Source: Candidatus Arcticimaribacter forsetii (GTDB taxonomy: Bacteria > Bacteroidota > Bacteroidia > Flavobacteriales > Flavobacteriaceae). Taken from it: DNA of 64,000 nt. The notes beneath the pieces were generated by a model. It worked only from the letters and a program-made list of their open reading frames with translations. It was not told where the DNA came from and did no database searches. The position numbers were made by a program, and so were the translations under genes. Every line of letters starts with the position of its first letter. The first letter of the stretch is position 1. The DNA lies in assembly GCF_910589745.1 (NCBI RefSeq), contig NZ_OU342399.1, positions 620,001 through 684,000 of the forward strand, given 5' to 3'. This document shows positions 1-8,308 of the stretch, one piece after another.

Positions 1-2750
1 CAAACATAGTTTATGCTGCTGCTATTGGTTCTCCGTGGGGGGAGCATCCCGAGCGAGGAATATATAAAACAACCAACGGAGGAAAAACGTGGAGACATGT
101 ATTAGCTGTTAATAATAAAACAGGTGCTGCAGACTTAGTAATGGACCCTAATAATCCTAACAAACTTATAGCTGCTATGTGGGAGCATAAGCGTGACCCA
201 TGGTTTTTTAATTCTGGTGGTTCTGGAAGTGGATTACATATAAGTTTTGATGGAGGTGAAACCTGGTCTAAAAAGACAGAAAAAGATGGTTTGCCAAAAG
301 GAGATCTTGGGAGAATTGGATTAGCAATTGCTCCAAATAAAACAAATATTATTTACGCACTAATAGAGTCTAAAAAAAATGCGTTATACAAATCTGAAGA
401 TGGTGGGTTTAACTGGAAAAAAATAAACGATAAAAGTGATATAGGAAACAGACCTTTTTATTATTCTGATATCGCTGTTGATCCGCAAAATGAGAACAGA
501 GTTTTTTCTGTTTTTACTTATGTTAATGTGTCTCAAGATGGAGGTAAAAATTTTAACCAATTAATGCCTGCTTATGGAGTTTCAAATGGAGTGCATCCAG
601 ATCATCACGCTTGGTGGATTCATCCTGAGGATGGTTCTTTTATGATCGACGGAAATGATGGAGGTTTAAATATTACCAGAGATGGTGGAAAAACATGGCG
701 TTTTATTGGTAACATTCCAGTTGCGCAATTTTATCATATTAGCGTAGATAATGAATTTCCGTATAATGTTTACGGAGGGATGCAAGATAATGGATCTTGG
801 AGAGGTCCATCTTATGTATGGAAAGTTCAAGGAATAAGAAATTCCTATTGGCAAGAAATTGCCTTCGGAGATGGTTTTGATGTAGTACCCGACTTAGACG
901 ACTCTCGTTATGGATATGCTATGAGTCAACAAGGTTATGTTTCACGATATGACTGGAAAACGGGTAATAATTATATAGTAAGACCCACACATCCTGATCC
1001 AGATATTAATTTGAGATTTAACTGGAACGCTGCAATTGGTCAAGATCCTTTTGATAATAGCACCGTTTATTTTGGAAGTCAATTTGTTCATAAAAGTGAT
1101 GACAAAGGTCAAACTTGGACTGTAATATCTCCAGACTTAACAACCAATGATCCAGAGAAGCAAAAACAGAGTGAAAGCGGAGGATTAACCCTAGACGCAA
1201 CTGGAGCAGAAAATCACTGTACCTTATTAGTAATAGAACCATCAAGTATTGAAAAAAATATGCTGTGGGCAGCTTCAGATGACGGGAGAGTTCATGTTAC
1301 ACAAGATGGAGGAACTACCTGGAATGACGTAAGTAAGAATCTTAAGGGTCTTCCTAAAGGAAGTTGGATTACTCAGATTAAAGCTTCAAATAAAAACAAA
1401 GGAGAAGCTTTGTTGGTTGCCAACGACTACAGAAGATTTAATTTCACTCCATATGCCTATAGAACTACAAACTACGGAAAAACATGGGAGCGTATCGTAG
1501 ACGCATCAGATGCAGAGAGTTATGCTTTGAGTATAATTGAAGATCCTATAAATTCAAATTTAATGTTTTTAGGGACCGACGACGGACTTTATATTTCTTT
1601 GAATGCAGGTAAAAAATGGGAGAAATTTGATTCTAAAATTTTCCCTACAGTCTCTGTAAAAGATTTAGTAATTCAGCCTAGAGAACATGATTTAGTGATT
1701 GGAACTTTCGGGAGAGCCGCTTGGGTTTTAGATGATATTCGTCCTTTAAGAGCATTAGCTACAAATATAGATGCTTCAACTAATTCAACAATGCAGTTGT
1801 TCGAACCACCAACTGCTTATCTAGCATCATATCAACAACCAACGGGAAGTAGGTTTGGAGCGGATGCTATGTATCATGGTACAAATAGAAACTATGGCGC
1901 AATGATTTCTTATTTTGTAAATCCTCCTAAAAAAGAGGATAAACCAAAAAAAGAAAAGAAGAAATCTGAAGAAACTGAAACTAAAAAAGCTTCAAAAGAT
2001 TCCATCCAACTTATGGTGTATGACGGTGATCGTTTGATTCGTACATTAAAAAGAAAAACTCCAAAAGAAATAGGAATTCATAGATGGTATTGGAACATGG
2101 ATGAAAAAGGAGTTTCCAGACCTAGCAGAAGAATTTCTAAATCAACAAGAGAGCGTGGAGGGGTTCAAGTAAAGCCTGGAACTTATCGATTAGTAATGAG
2201 TTATGGTGATGAAAAATCAGAGCAAAATATTATTGTTGCAAGTGATCCAAGAATTGAGGTAAGTCAAGAAAATATTAATCAGGTTTACGAGGCGTCTAAA
2301 ACTCTCGAAGGATATACTGCAGTAGCTGCATCTGCAGTTAAACAATTGGTAGAAAGTAAACAAACCCTCGCTGATTATCAAAAAGTTTTCAAGGCAAATA
2401 AGTCTGACGAAATGAAAGAGTTACTTAAAGAAATCAAAACTCAGACAAAAGCCATCGATTCTTTAATCACTCTTTATTTGGGTAAAGTAGACAAAAGACA
2501 AGGAATTGTTAGAAATCCTGAAAGTACTGTGATGACTCGTATAAGAAACGCATCAGGATACATTAGAAGTCGTCAGCAGGGGATAACCAATACTGAAACT
2601 AAATTACTTAAGCATGCAAAAGATGAATTGAATGCTGCATTGAATAAAACAAATAAATTCTTTGAGGAAGTTTGGCCAGAATTAAAATCTAAAGTTGAAG
2701 CAGAAAACGCATCAAGATTTAAAGAGGTTAAACAAATTAAGCTAGATTAA
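1..2750 (+). CDS. VPS10/sortilin-type BNR-repeat protein (5' end missing)
   Basis: The reading frame is open from base 3 with no start codon before it, so the gene begins upstream of the window; about 916 residues are present. Repeated Asp-box (BNR) motifs of the form DGGxTW occur along the first 550 residues (DGGETW, DGGKTW, DKGQTW, DGGTTW), as expected of a beta-propeller of the sortilin/VPS10 or sialidase-like type. A Lys/Glu-rich linker (PPKKEDKPKKEKKK) follows, then a C-terminal domain with RWYWNMDEKG and a helical tail. Proteins of this shape are common in Bacteroidota, where they are usually annotated as glycosyl hydrolases and exported. I see no specific catalytic residues, so the enzymatic role is unproven. 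It converges on murF with a 1-base gap. Confidence 0.8.
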   Translation, partial: NIVYAAAIGSPWGEHPERGIYKTTNGGKTWRHVLAVNNKTGAADLVMDPNNPNKLIAAMWEHKRDPWFFNSGGSGSGLHISFDGGETWSKKTEKDGLPKGDLGRIGLAIAPNKTNIIYALIESKKNALYKSEDGGFNWKKINDKSDIGNRPFYYSDIAVDPQNENRVFSVFTYVNVSQDGGKNFNQLMPAYGVSNGVHPDHHAWWIHPEDGSFMIDGNDGGLNITRDGGKTWRFIGNIPVAQFYHISVDNEFPYNVYGGMQDNGSWRGPSYVWKVQGIRNSYWQEIAFGDGFDVVPDLDDSRYGYAMSQQGYVSRYDWKTGNNYIVRPTHPDPDINLRFNWNAAIGQDPFDNSTVYFGSQFVHKSDDKGQTWTVISPDLTTNDPEKQKQSESGGLTLDATGAENHCTLLVIEPSSIEKNMLWAASDDGRVHVTQDGGTTWNDVSKNLKGLPKGSWITQIKASNKNKGEALLVANDYRRFNFTPYAYRTTNYGKTWERIVDASDAESYALSIIEDPINSNLMFLGTDDGLYISLNAGKKWEKFDSKIFPTVSVKDLVIQPREHDLVIGTFGRAAWVLDDIRPLRALATNIDASTNSTMQLFEPPTAYLASYQQPTGSRFGADAMYHGTNRNYGAMISYFVNPPKKEDKPKKEKKKSEETETKKASKDSIQLMVYDGDRLIRTLKRKTPKEIGIHRWYWNMDEKGVSRPSRRISKSTRERGGVQVKPGTYRLVMSYGDEKSEQNIIVASDPRIEVSQENINQVYEASKTLEGYTAVAASAVKQLVESKQTLADYQKVFKANKSDEMKELLKEIKTQTKAIDSLITLYLGKVDKRQGIVRNPESTVMTRIRNASGYIRSRQQGITNTETKLLKHAKDELNAALNKTNKFFEEVWPELKSKVEAENASRFKEVKQIKLD

Positions 2751-2751
2751 T

Positions 2752-4044
2752 TTAAAGATATTCTTGAAGAACTTCCAAAGCAATCCCTCTTGATCCCTTG
2801 ATTAAAATGGTTTTGTTTTGGAAGTTCTTTTTTTGTAAAAATGGAATTACATCTTTTGTTTCCTCAAACTTATGAAAATTAGAATTTGATGTTTTCGTTT
2901 TTTTGAATTCCTTTCCAACAAGAATTACAGTTTCTGGAGTTTTCTTATTTAATATTTCGATTATTTTTTGATGCTCATCAGCAGCATAATCTCCCAATTC
3001 TAACATATCTCCTAGGATCAGTATTTTATTTTTAGTATTAGAATTCAATAAGGATTCTAAAGCAACAGTCATACTGCTTGGGTTTGCATTGTAAGCGTCT
3101 AGAATAACCGTGTTTCTTTCTGTTTTCAACCATTGAGATCTGTTATTTTTGGGGATGTACCCTTCAATTCCTTTTTTAATTTTTTCTAAAGAGATATCAA
3201 AGATGAATCCAAAAGCTATAGCGGCCTTTATATTAGAATAATTATAAGTTCCCTTGAGTTTACTATTAATTATTGTTGATTGAAATGAAACACTTAGATA
3301 GTTATTGTCTTTTGTGGTATAATTATTACTTGTAATAACTATGTCAGCTTCTTTATTTCCAAACTGTTGTTTTGCTTGATTTTTTGTGAGTCTAACTTGA
3401 AGTTTATCTTCAGAATTAATAAGTGCTGTTCCTTTTGTATTCTCTAACGATTTATAAAGTTCAGATTTCCCTTGAATCACTCCTTCAATACTTCCAAATC
3501 CTTCCAAGTGTGCTTTACCAAAATTTGTTATATAACCATGTGTAGGCTTTGTTATATTGCATAGAAATTCTATTTCTTTCAGGTGGTTTGCACCCATTTC
3601 AATTAAGGCAATTTCTGTGTTTTTGTTAATTCTTAATAAAGTAAGGGGAACTCCTATGTGATTATTGAGATTGCCAAACGTTGCTGTGGTGTTGAATTGC
3701 TCCGATAATACACTATAAATCAGTTCTTTGGTAGTAGTCTTTCCGTTTGATCCGGTTAGGCCTATTACGGGAATATCAAATTGTAGTCTGTGGTATTTTG
3801 CCAATTCTTGCAAGCTTTTTAAGCAATCTTCCACCAAAATATATTGACTATTTTCTTTAAAATATTCTGAGTCATCTATGACTACAAAAGCTGCCCCTTT
3901 TTGAAGTGCTTCTTTTGCAAATTTATTTCCGTTGAAATTTTCTCCTCTCAGGCAAAAAAACAGGGCGTTTTTCTCAATTTTTCGAGTATCAGTAATAACG
4001 CTACTGGATTTTAGGAAGTAGGAATATAGTGTTTTTGCTTCCAT
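2752..4044 (-). CDS. murF: UDP-N-acetylmuramoyl-tripeptide--D-alanyl-D-alanine ligase (MurF)
   Basis: MurF adds D-Ala-D-Ala to UDP-MurNAc-tripeptide, the last cytoplasmic step of peptidoglycan precursor synthesis. The 430-residue protein has the Mur-ligase layout. The N-terminal substrate domain contains SSSVITDTRKI (about residues 13-23). The ATP-binding P-loop TGSNGKTT is at 97-104, and the C-terminal domain contains ILGDMLELG. Length is usual for Bacteroidota MurF. The gene is not in the dcw cluster of this window but lies just downstream of gldJ on the same strand. The start is the ATG at 4044; a terminator-like hairpin ends only about 6 bases before it, leaving almost no room for a separate leader. 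Expression may therefore depend on read-through from gldJ. Confidence 0.95.
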   Translation of the reverse strand: MEAKTLYSYFLKSSSVITDTRKIEKNALFFCLRGENFNGNKFAKEALQKGAAFVVIDDSEYFKENSQYILVEDCLKSLQELAKYHRLQFDIPVIGLTGSNGKTTTKELIYSVLSEQFNTTATFGNLNNHIGVPLTLLRINKNTEIALIEMGANHLKEIEFLCNITKPTHGYITNFGKAHLEGFGSIEGVIQGKSELYKSLENTKGTALINSEDKLQVRLTKNQAKQQFGNKEADIVITSNNYTTKDNNYLSVSFQSTIINSKLKGTYNYSNIKAAIAFGFIFDISLEKIKKGIEGYIPKNNRSQWLKTERNTVILDAYNANPSSMTVALESLLNSNTKNKILILGDMLELGDYAADEHQKIIEILNKKTPETVILVGKEFKKTKTSNSNFHKFEETKDVIPFLQKKNFQNKTILIKGSRGIALEVLQEYL

Positions 4045-4049
4045 AAAAT

Positions 4050-4076
4050 AAAAAAAGGCATTTACAAAATGCCTTT
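4050..4076 (-). terminator. Rho-independent terminator between gldJ and murF
   Basis: Read on the minus strand, a perfect 10-bp stem (AAAGGCATTT / AAATGCCTTT) with a 3-base loop is followed by a run of seven T. It sits 7 bases after the gldJ stop and about 6 bases before the murF ATG. A shorter A-run on the other side gives weaker function in the opposite direction. Confidence 0.8.
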
Positions 4077-4083
4077 AAAATTT

Positions 4084-5766
4084 CTAACCTTTTCGTTTGT
4101 GTCTCGCAGTTTTTTTAACTTTACTTTTTGAACCTAAACGTGTCATTGCACATCTGAAACCGATATAGTCAGTTGCAATATATTGTGGTAAATATCTTCT
4201 TTGAGCAGGATCTAACCAGTAGGCTCTATCTTTCCAGGATCCTCCTTTATATACTCTTACCTCATCTGTTATTAATGAAGTCCTAGTGGTAGACTTATCT
4301 TTTCTTCTTGTAATGTTTCCGTCTTCATCTTTAGAAGCGGTAGGGTGAAGAGGTGCGTTGTACATGCTTGATGATTCAGGTTTATTGTTTGACTGAGCAT
4401 CACCTTCCTCACTTGCGAACCTATTAGCGTTTGCTTGAGATTCTATATCACCATCTCTAAAGTTTCTGTTGTCACTTTCTGTGAAATTTTGTCTAAGAAA
4501 AGTTTCTTCAGCTCCAATGCTTTCTTTTTTAAGTTGGCCAGGTAATCTTTTTAATAATACTTTTCCGTTTGGTAGTGTATCGTATACCAGTTGATCTGGA
4601 GAAATTATTTGTGCCTTACCATCTTCTCCAATAACATCTCTCAGGTAAACGTTACCTCGGTAGTAATTAAAGTCGTTTGCTTCATCATCTACGATTGGTC
4701 TATATACATCAGCAACCCATTCGGCTACATTTCCACCCATATCATATACTCCAAAGTCGTTTGGCGGGTAGGACTTAACTTGTATAGTAATGTCTGCGCC
4801 ATCATCTGACCAACCAGCAATTCCACCATAATCTCCTTTACCGAGTTTGAAGTTTGCTAACTGATCCCCTTCGGATCTTCTTTCCTCAGATCTTGTATAT
4901 TCTCCTGACCAAGGATATTTCTTTTTACCACGATAAACATTGTACTCTCTGTCTCCAACAAGAGCAAGTGCGGCATATTCCCATTCAGATTCTGTAGGTA
5001 ATCTGTAAGACGGTAGCAATATTCCTCGATCAATACCAGCATAAACATTCACCTCTGTGGTATCTTTTTTCATTCGACCATTTTTTCCAGTCAAACTATC
5101 AATTTTCCCACCGTATGTTGTCGCAGGTCTTTTAAGGTATGCTCCTGTGCTAAAAGTGCTGTTTGCATCAACTTCTTCATAACGAACATCTTCTTTGATG
5201 AAAGCTTCTCTTTCGAGTATGTATTCATTTACTCGGTCCGTTCTCCACTCAGAGAATTGAACTGCTTGCAGCCAGTTTACTCCAACTACAGGATATTCTG
5301 CATAGGCAGGATGTCTTAAGTAGTTTGTTGTTAGTTCTTCAAAATATCCTAATTGATTTCTCCAAACTAAGGTGTCAGGTAATGCTCCTTGATATATTTG
5401 TTTATAATCCGGAGATTCTCTGAAAACTAAATTAATCCAGTCTAAATATTCTAAATACATTAAATTGGTAACTTCAGTTTCATCGATGTAAAAAGACATA
5501 ACATGCTGTTTATTCGGCGAATTGTTCCAATCATGCATAACATCGTCTTGAACTTGACCTTTAGTAAAAGTTCCTCCTTCAATAAAAACTAAACCTGGAC
5601 CTGTTTCTTGATCTTCAAACTCTAGGTTGTATTGGAAACCACCTTTCTTAGAGTTGATTCCCCATCCAGTAGCTCTTGACTGATTTCTACCTTTTCCGCA
5701 TGATAAAAAAACAAGAGCGGTAAAGGTCAGTAATATTAAGTTTTTAAATAATAAATTAAATTTCAT
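4084..5766 (-). CDS. gldJ: Gliding motility lipoprotein GldJ
   Basis: GldJ is an outer-membrane-associated lipoprotein required for gliding and type IX secretion in flavobacteria. The 560-residue protein starts with a lipoprotein signal peptide whose lipobox ends LVFLSC, giving lipidation at Cys23. An FGE-sulfatase (formylglycine-generating-enzyme-like) fold follows, with FIEGGTFTKG near residue 60, YRLPTESEWEYAA, MGGNVAEWVADVY and the C-terminal VYKGGSWKDRAYWL plus GFRCAM. This combination matches GldJ/GldK-type proteins, and the length and the murF neighbour fit GldJ. I chose the ATG at 5766 because an upstream in-frame start at 5814 would put 16 polar and basic residues before the signal peptide. 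A terminator follows the stop codon. Confidence 0.9.
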   Translation of the reverse strand: MKFNLLFKNLILLTFTALVFLSCGKGRNQSRATGWGINSKKGGFQYNLEFEDQETGPGLVFIEGGTFTKGQVQDDVMHDWNNSPNKQHVMSFYIDETEVTNLMYLEYLDWINLVFRESPDYKQIYQGALPDTLVWRNQLGYFEELTTNYLRHPAYAEYPVVGVNWLQAVQFSEWRTDRVNEYILEREAFIKEDVRYEEVDANSTFSTGAYLKRPATTYGGKIDSLTGKNGRMKKDTTEVNVYAGIDRGILLPSYRLPTESEWEYAALALVGDREYNVYRGKKKYPWSGEYTRSEERRSEGDQLANFKLGKGDYGGIAGWSDDGADITIQVKSYPPNDFGVYDMGGNVAEWVADVYRPIVDDEANDFNYYRGNVYLRDVIGEDGKAQIISPDQLVYDTLPNGKVLLKRLPGQLKKESIGAEETFLRQNFTESDNRNFRDGDIESQANANRFASEEGDAQSNNKPESSSMYNAPLHPTASKDEDGNITRRKDKSTTRTSLITDEVRVYKGGSWKDRAYWLDPAQRRYLPQYIATDYIGFRCAMTRLGSKSKVKKTARHKRKG

Positions 5767-5970
5767 AAATATTATATAAAGTAGTCGTTTTTGTTTATTA
5801 GGTGCAATATACAAAATCTACAGTTCAACTTAGTTCATAAACTAAATTTAGCTAAAGATTCTTAAATTAAAACGAATAAATTTATACATTATTATCTCAA
5901 ATCCAATTCTTTCTCAAAAAATCAATCTGTTAGTGACATAAGATTTTAAAATAAATTACGTTATGAAAAC

Positions 5971-7149
5971 ATGAGTAAAGGTTTTGTGCTATTCAGGTGT
6001 TGTTTTTTATTGTTTTTAGGGGTTTTTATTTTTCATTCTAAAACTCATGCCCAAGAGCGGGTTATATCAACCGGTGTCCCATTCTTACTAATTACTCCAG
6101 ATGCTCGTGCTGCGGGAATGGGAGAGCAAGGAGTTGCAACTTCAGTAGATGCTTTTTCTCAGCAATGGAATCCTGCTAAATATGTTTTTTCAGAACAAAA
6201 TTCTGCATTTGCGATTAGTTATACTCCATATCTTAGTAAGTTAGTCAGTGACATATTTCTAGCTAATATAACCTACTACAACAAAAATTCTGAGAGAAGT
6301 GCCTGGGCAACTAGTTTGAAATATTTTAGTCTTGGTGAAATTGTATTGAATGATTTAGTCGCAGGGAGTATAATTCAGCAGGGTGTTGAACGACCGAATG
6401 AACTCACTTTAGATTTCTCGTATTCCTTACTTTTAAATTCAAAATATTCAATGGCTGTTGCCGCTCGTTTTATTCGATCTGATTTAAAATTATCTTCCGA
6501 TGCTGACGCTTCTTCTGCCAACACCTTGGGTGTTGATATTGCTGGGTTTTACAGGAGTGATCTTTTTGATTTTAGAGAGAACAAAGCCCGATTAAGAGCA
6601 GGGTTTAATATATCTAATATTGGACCCAGACTAAAATACGATGAGGGAGGTCAAAAGAACTTTATTCCAACAAACCTAAAGCTCGGGACAGGACTTAACG
6701 TTCATTTAGATGCAAACAATAAAATTTCATTTAATGTAGAATTTAACAAGCTTCTGGTTCCAACTCCTGTTGCTTTTTTAGACGAAGGTACGGGAGAAGT
6801 TTTATCCTATCAGCAACCAGACATTAGTTTCTTATCTGGAATATTTGAATCTTTTAGTGATGCGCCTGACGGGTTCTCAGAGGAGTTAAAAGAAATTACT
6901 TGGGGCGTAGGTTCAGAATACAATTTTCAGGATTCATTTGCATTGAGAGGAGGATATTTTAATGAAAGCTTAGAAAAAGGATCTCGAAGATATTTTACTT
7001 TGGGAGCCGGATTTTCTTTAGATTTTGCTGAAATTGATATCTCTTATTTGTTTTCAACATCTAAAGTTAGAAACCCTCTTGAAAACACCCTTAGGTTTTC
7101 TATAATTTTTAATTTGGGCAATCCTCAAGTTGAACAATTGGAAGATTAG
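5971..7149 (+). CDS. porV: Type IX secretion outer membrane protein PorV (LptO)
   Basis: PorV is a FadL-like outer membrane beta-barrel that shuttles cargo from the SprA translocon to the PorU sortase-like attachment step of the type IX secretion system. The 392-residue protein has a signal peptide ending near THAQE (residue 28). The family signature ITPDARAAGMGEQGVATSVD (about 36-55) is followed by QQWNPAKY and many amphipathic strands ending in an aromatic-rich terminus. In Flavobacterium johnsoniae and Porphyromonas gingivalis porU is directly upstream of porV. Here the upstream neighbour is gldJ, divergently oriented, with 204 non-coding bases between. The ATG at 5971 gives a normal signal peptide. 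Confidence 0.92.
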   Translation: MSKGFVLFRCCFLLFLGVFIFHSKTHAQERVISTGVPFLLITPDARAAGMGEQGVATSVDAFSQQWNPAKYVFSEQNSAFAISYTPYLSKLVSDIFLANITYYNKNSERSAWATSLKYFSLGEIVLNDLVAGSIIQQGVERPNELTLDFSYSLLLNSKYSMAVAARFIRSDLKLSSDADASSANTLGVDIAGFYRSDLFDFRENKARLRAGFNISNIGPRLKYDEGGQKNFIPTNLKLGTGLNVHLDANNKISFNVEFNKLLVPTPVAFLDEGTGEVLSYQQPDISFLSGIFESFSDAPDGFSEELKEITWGVGSEYNFQDSFALRGGYFNESLEKGSRRYFTLGAGFSLDFAEIDISYLFSTSKVRNPLENTLRFSIIFNLGNPQVEQLED

Positions 7150-7262
7150 AAAAATATCTTAAAATCTATTATTTTCATGGATAATGACGTTTAATTGATT
7201 TTTTCGTAAATATTTCTACCAATAAGAAGTTTTTTAACATTTATAAAATGAATTAAATATTG

Positions 7263-7270
7263 TATTTTTG
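7263..7270 (+). promoter_or_regulatory. Bacteroidota -7 promoter box of pdhA
   Basis: TATTTTTG matches the TAnnTTTG consensus of the primary Bacteroidota sigma factor, 36 bases before the pdhA ATG. I see no clear -33 TTG at the usual spacing, so the call rests on the -7 box and its position. Confidence 0.5.
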
Positions 7271-7305
7271 CAATCAAATAAATATTTTTTCAAACAACAT
7301 TATTA

Positions 7306-8307
7306 ATGAAGAAAATAACAAAACAGACTTATGTCGATTGGTATTCAAATATGCTTTTCTGGAGGAAATTTGAAGATAAATTAGCTGCAGTTTACATTCA
7401 GCAAAAAGTAAGAGGATTTCTTCATCTTTATAACGGTCAAGAAGCTATATTGGCAGGTTCTTTACATGCGATGGAATTAGGGAAAGATCGAATGATTACT
7501 GCCTACAGAAATCACGTTCAGCCCATTGGAATGGGTGTAGATCCTAAGAGAGTTATGGCTGAATTGTATGGTAAAGCTACTGGGACCTCGAATGGACTAG
7601 GAGGATCAATGCATATTTTCTCAAAAGAATTTAAATTTCATGGAGGTCATGGTATTGTAGGAGGACAAATTCCTCTAGGTGCAGGAATGGCTTTCGGTGA
7701 TAAGTATAACAATACGGGTGGGGTAACCATTTGTTGTATGGGAGATGGAGCTGTTAGACAAGGTTCGCTTCATGAAACATTAAACTTGGCAACCCTGTGG
7801 AAACTTCCGGTTGTTTTTGTTGTTGAAAATAATGGTTATGCAATGGGAACTTCTGTTGCAAGGACTGCAAGTCACGAGGAAATATGGAAACTAGGTTTAG
7901 GTTATGAAATGCCTTGTGGGCCCGTAGACGGAATGGATCCTGTTGCAGTTGCAGAAGCAATGGATAAAGCAATCAAGCATGCCCGAAAAGGTAATGGTCC
8001 TACTTTTCTAGAAATGAAAACCTACCGTTACCGTGGTCATTCAATGTCTGATGCACAACACTACAGAACGAAACAAGAAGTAGAAGAATACAAGAAAATA
8101 GATCCAATAACTCAGGTTAAGGATATAATTCTTGACAAAAAATATGCAACTCAATCTGACTTAGACGCTATTGAATTAGATGTTAAGGCAAGAGTTGCAG
8201 AGTGTGAAAAGTTTGCTGAAGAATCTCCTTACCCAGAAAAAGAAGTAATGTATGATGCAGTATATGAGCAAACAGATTACCCATTTATTAAACATAAATT
8301 AAGTTAA
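7306..8307 (+). CDS. pdhA: Pyruvate dehydrogenase E1 component, alpha subunit
   Basis: This is the thiamine-diphosphate-dependent decarboxylase subunit of the pyruvate dehydrogenase complex, which forms hydroxyethyl-ThDP from pyruvate together with E1 beta. The 333-residue protein has the N-terminal LYNGQEA motif (41-47) and GGSMH (99-103). The thiamine-binding motif runs from GDGAVRQG (146-153) to ENN (174-176). The conserved loop YRYRGHSMSD near residue 245 corresponds to the regulatory phosphorylation loop of mitochondrial E1 alpha. It is followed after 1 base by pdhC, so the two are co-transcribed. The E1 beta subunit (pdhB) is not in this window, as in some other flavobacteria where it lies elsewhere. 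Confidence 0.95.
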   Translation: MKKITKQTYVDWYSNMLFWRKFEDKLAAVYIQQKVRGFLHLYNGQEAILAGSLHAMELGKDRMITAYRNHVQPIGMGVDPKRVMAELYGKATGTSNGLGGSMHIFSKEFKFHGGHGIVGGQIPLGAGMAFGDKYNNTGGVTICCMGDGAVRQGSLHETLNLATLWKLPVVFVVENNGYAMGTSVARTASHEEIWKLGLGYEMPCGPVDGMDPVAVAEAMDKAIKHARKGNGPTFLEMKTYRYRGHSMSDAQHYRTKQEVEEYKKIDPITQVKDIILDKKYATQSDLDAIELDVKARVAECEKFAEESPYPEKEVMYDAVYEQTDYPFIKHKLS

Positions 8308-8308
8308 T

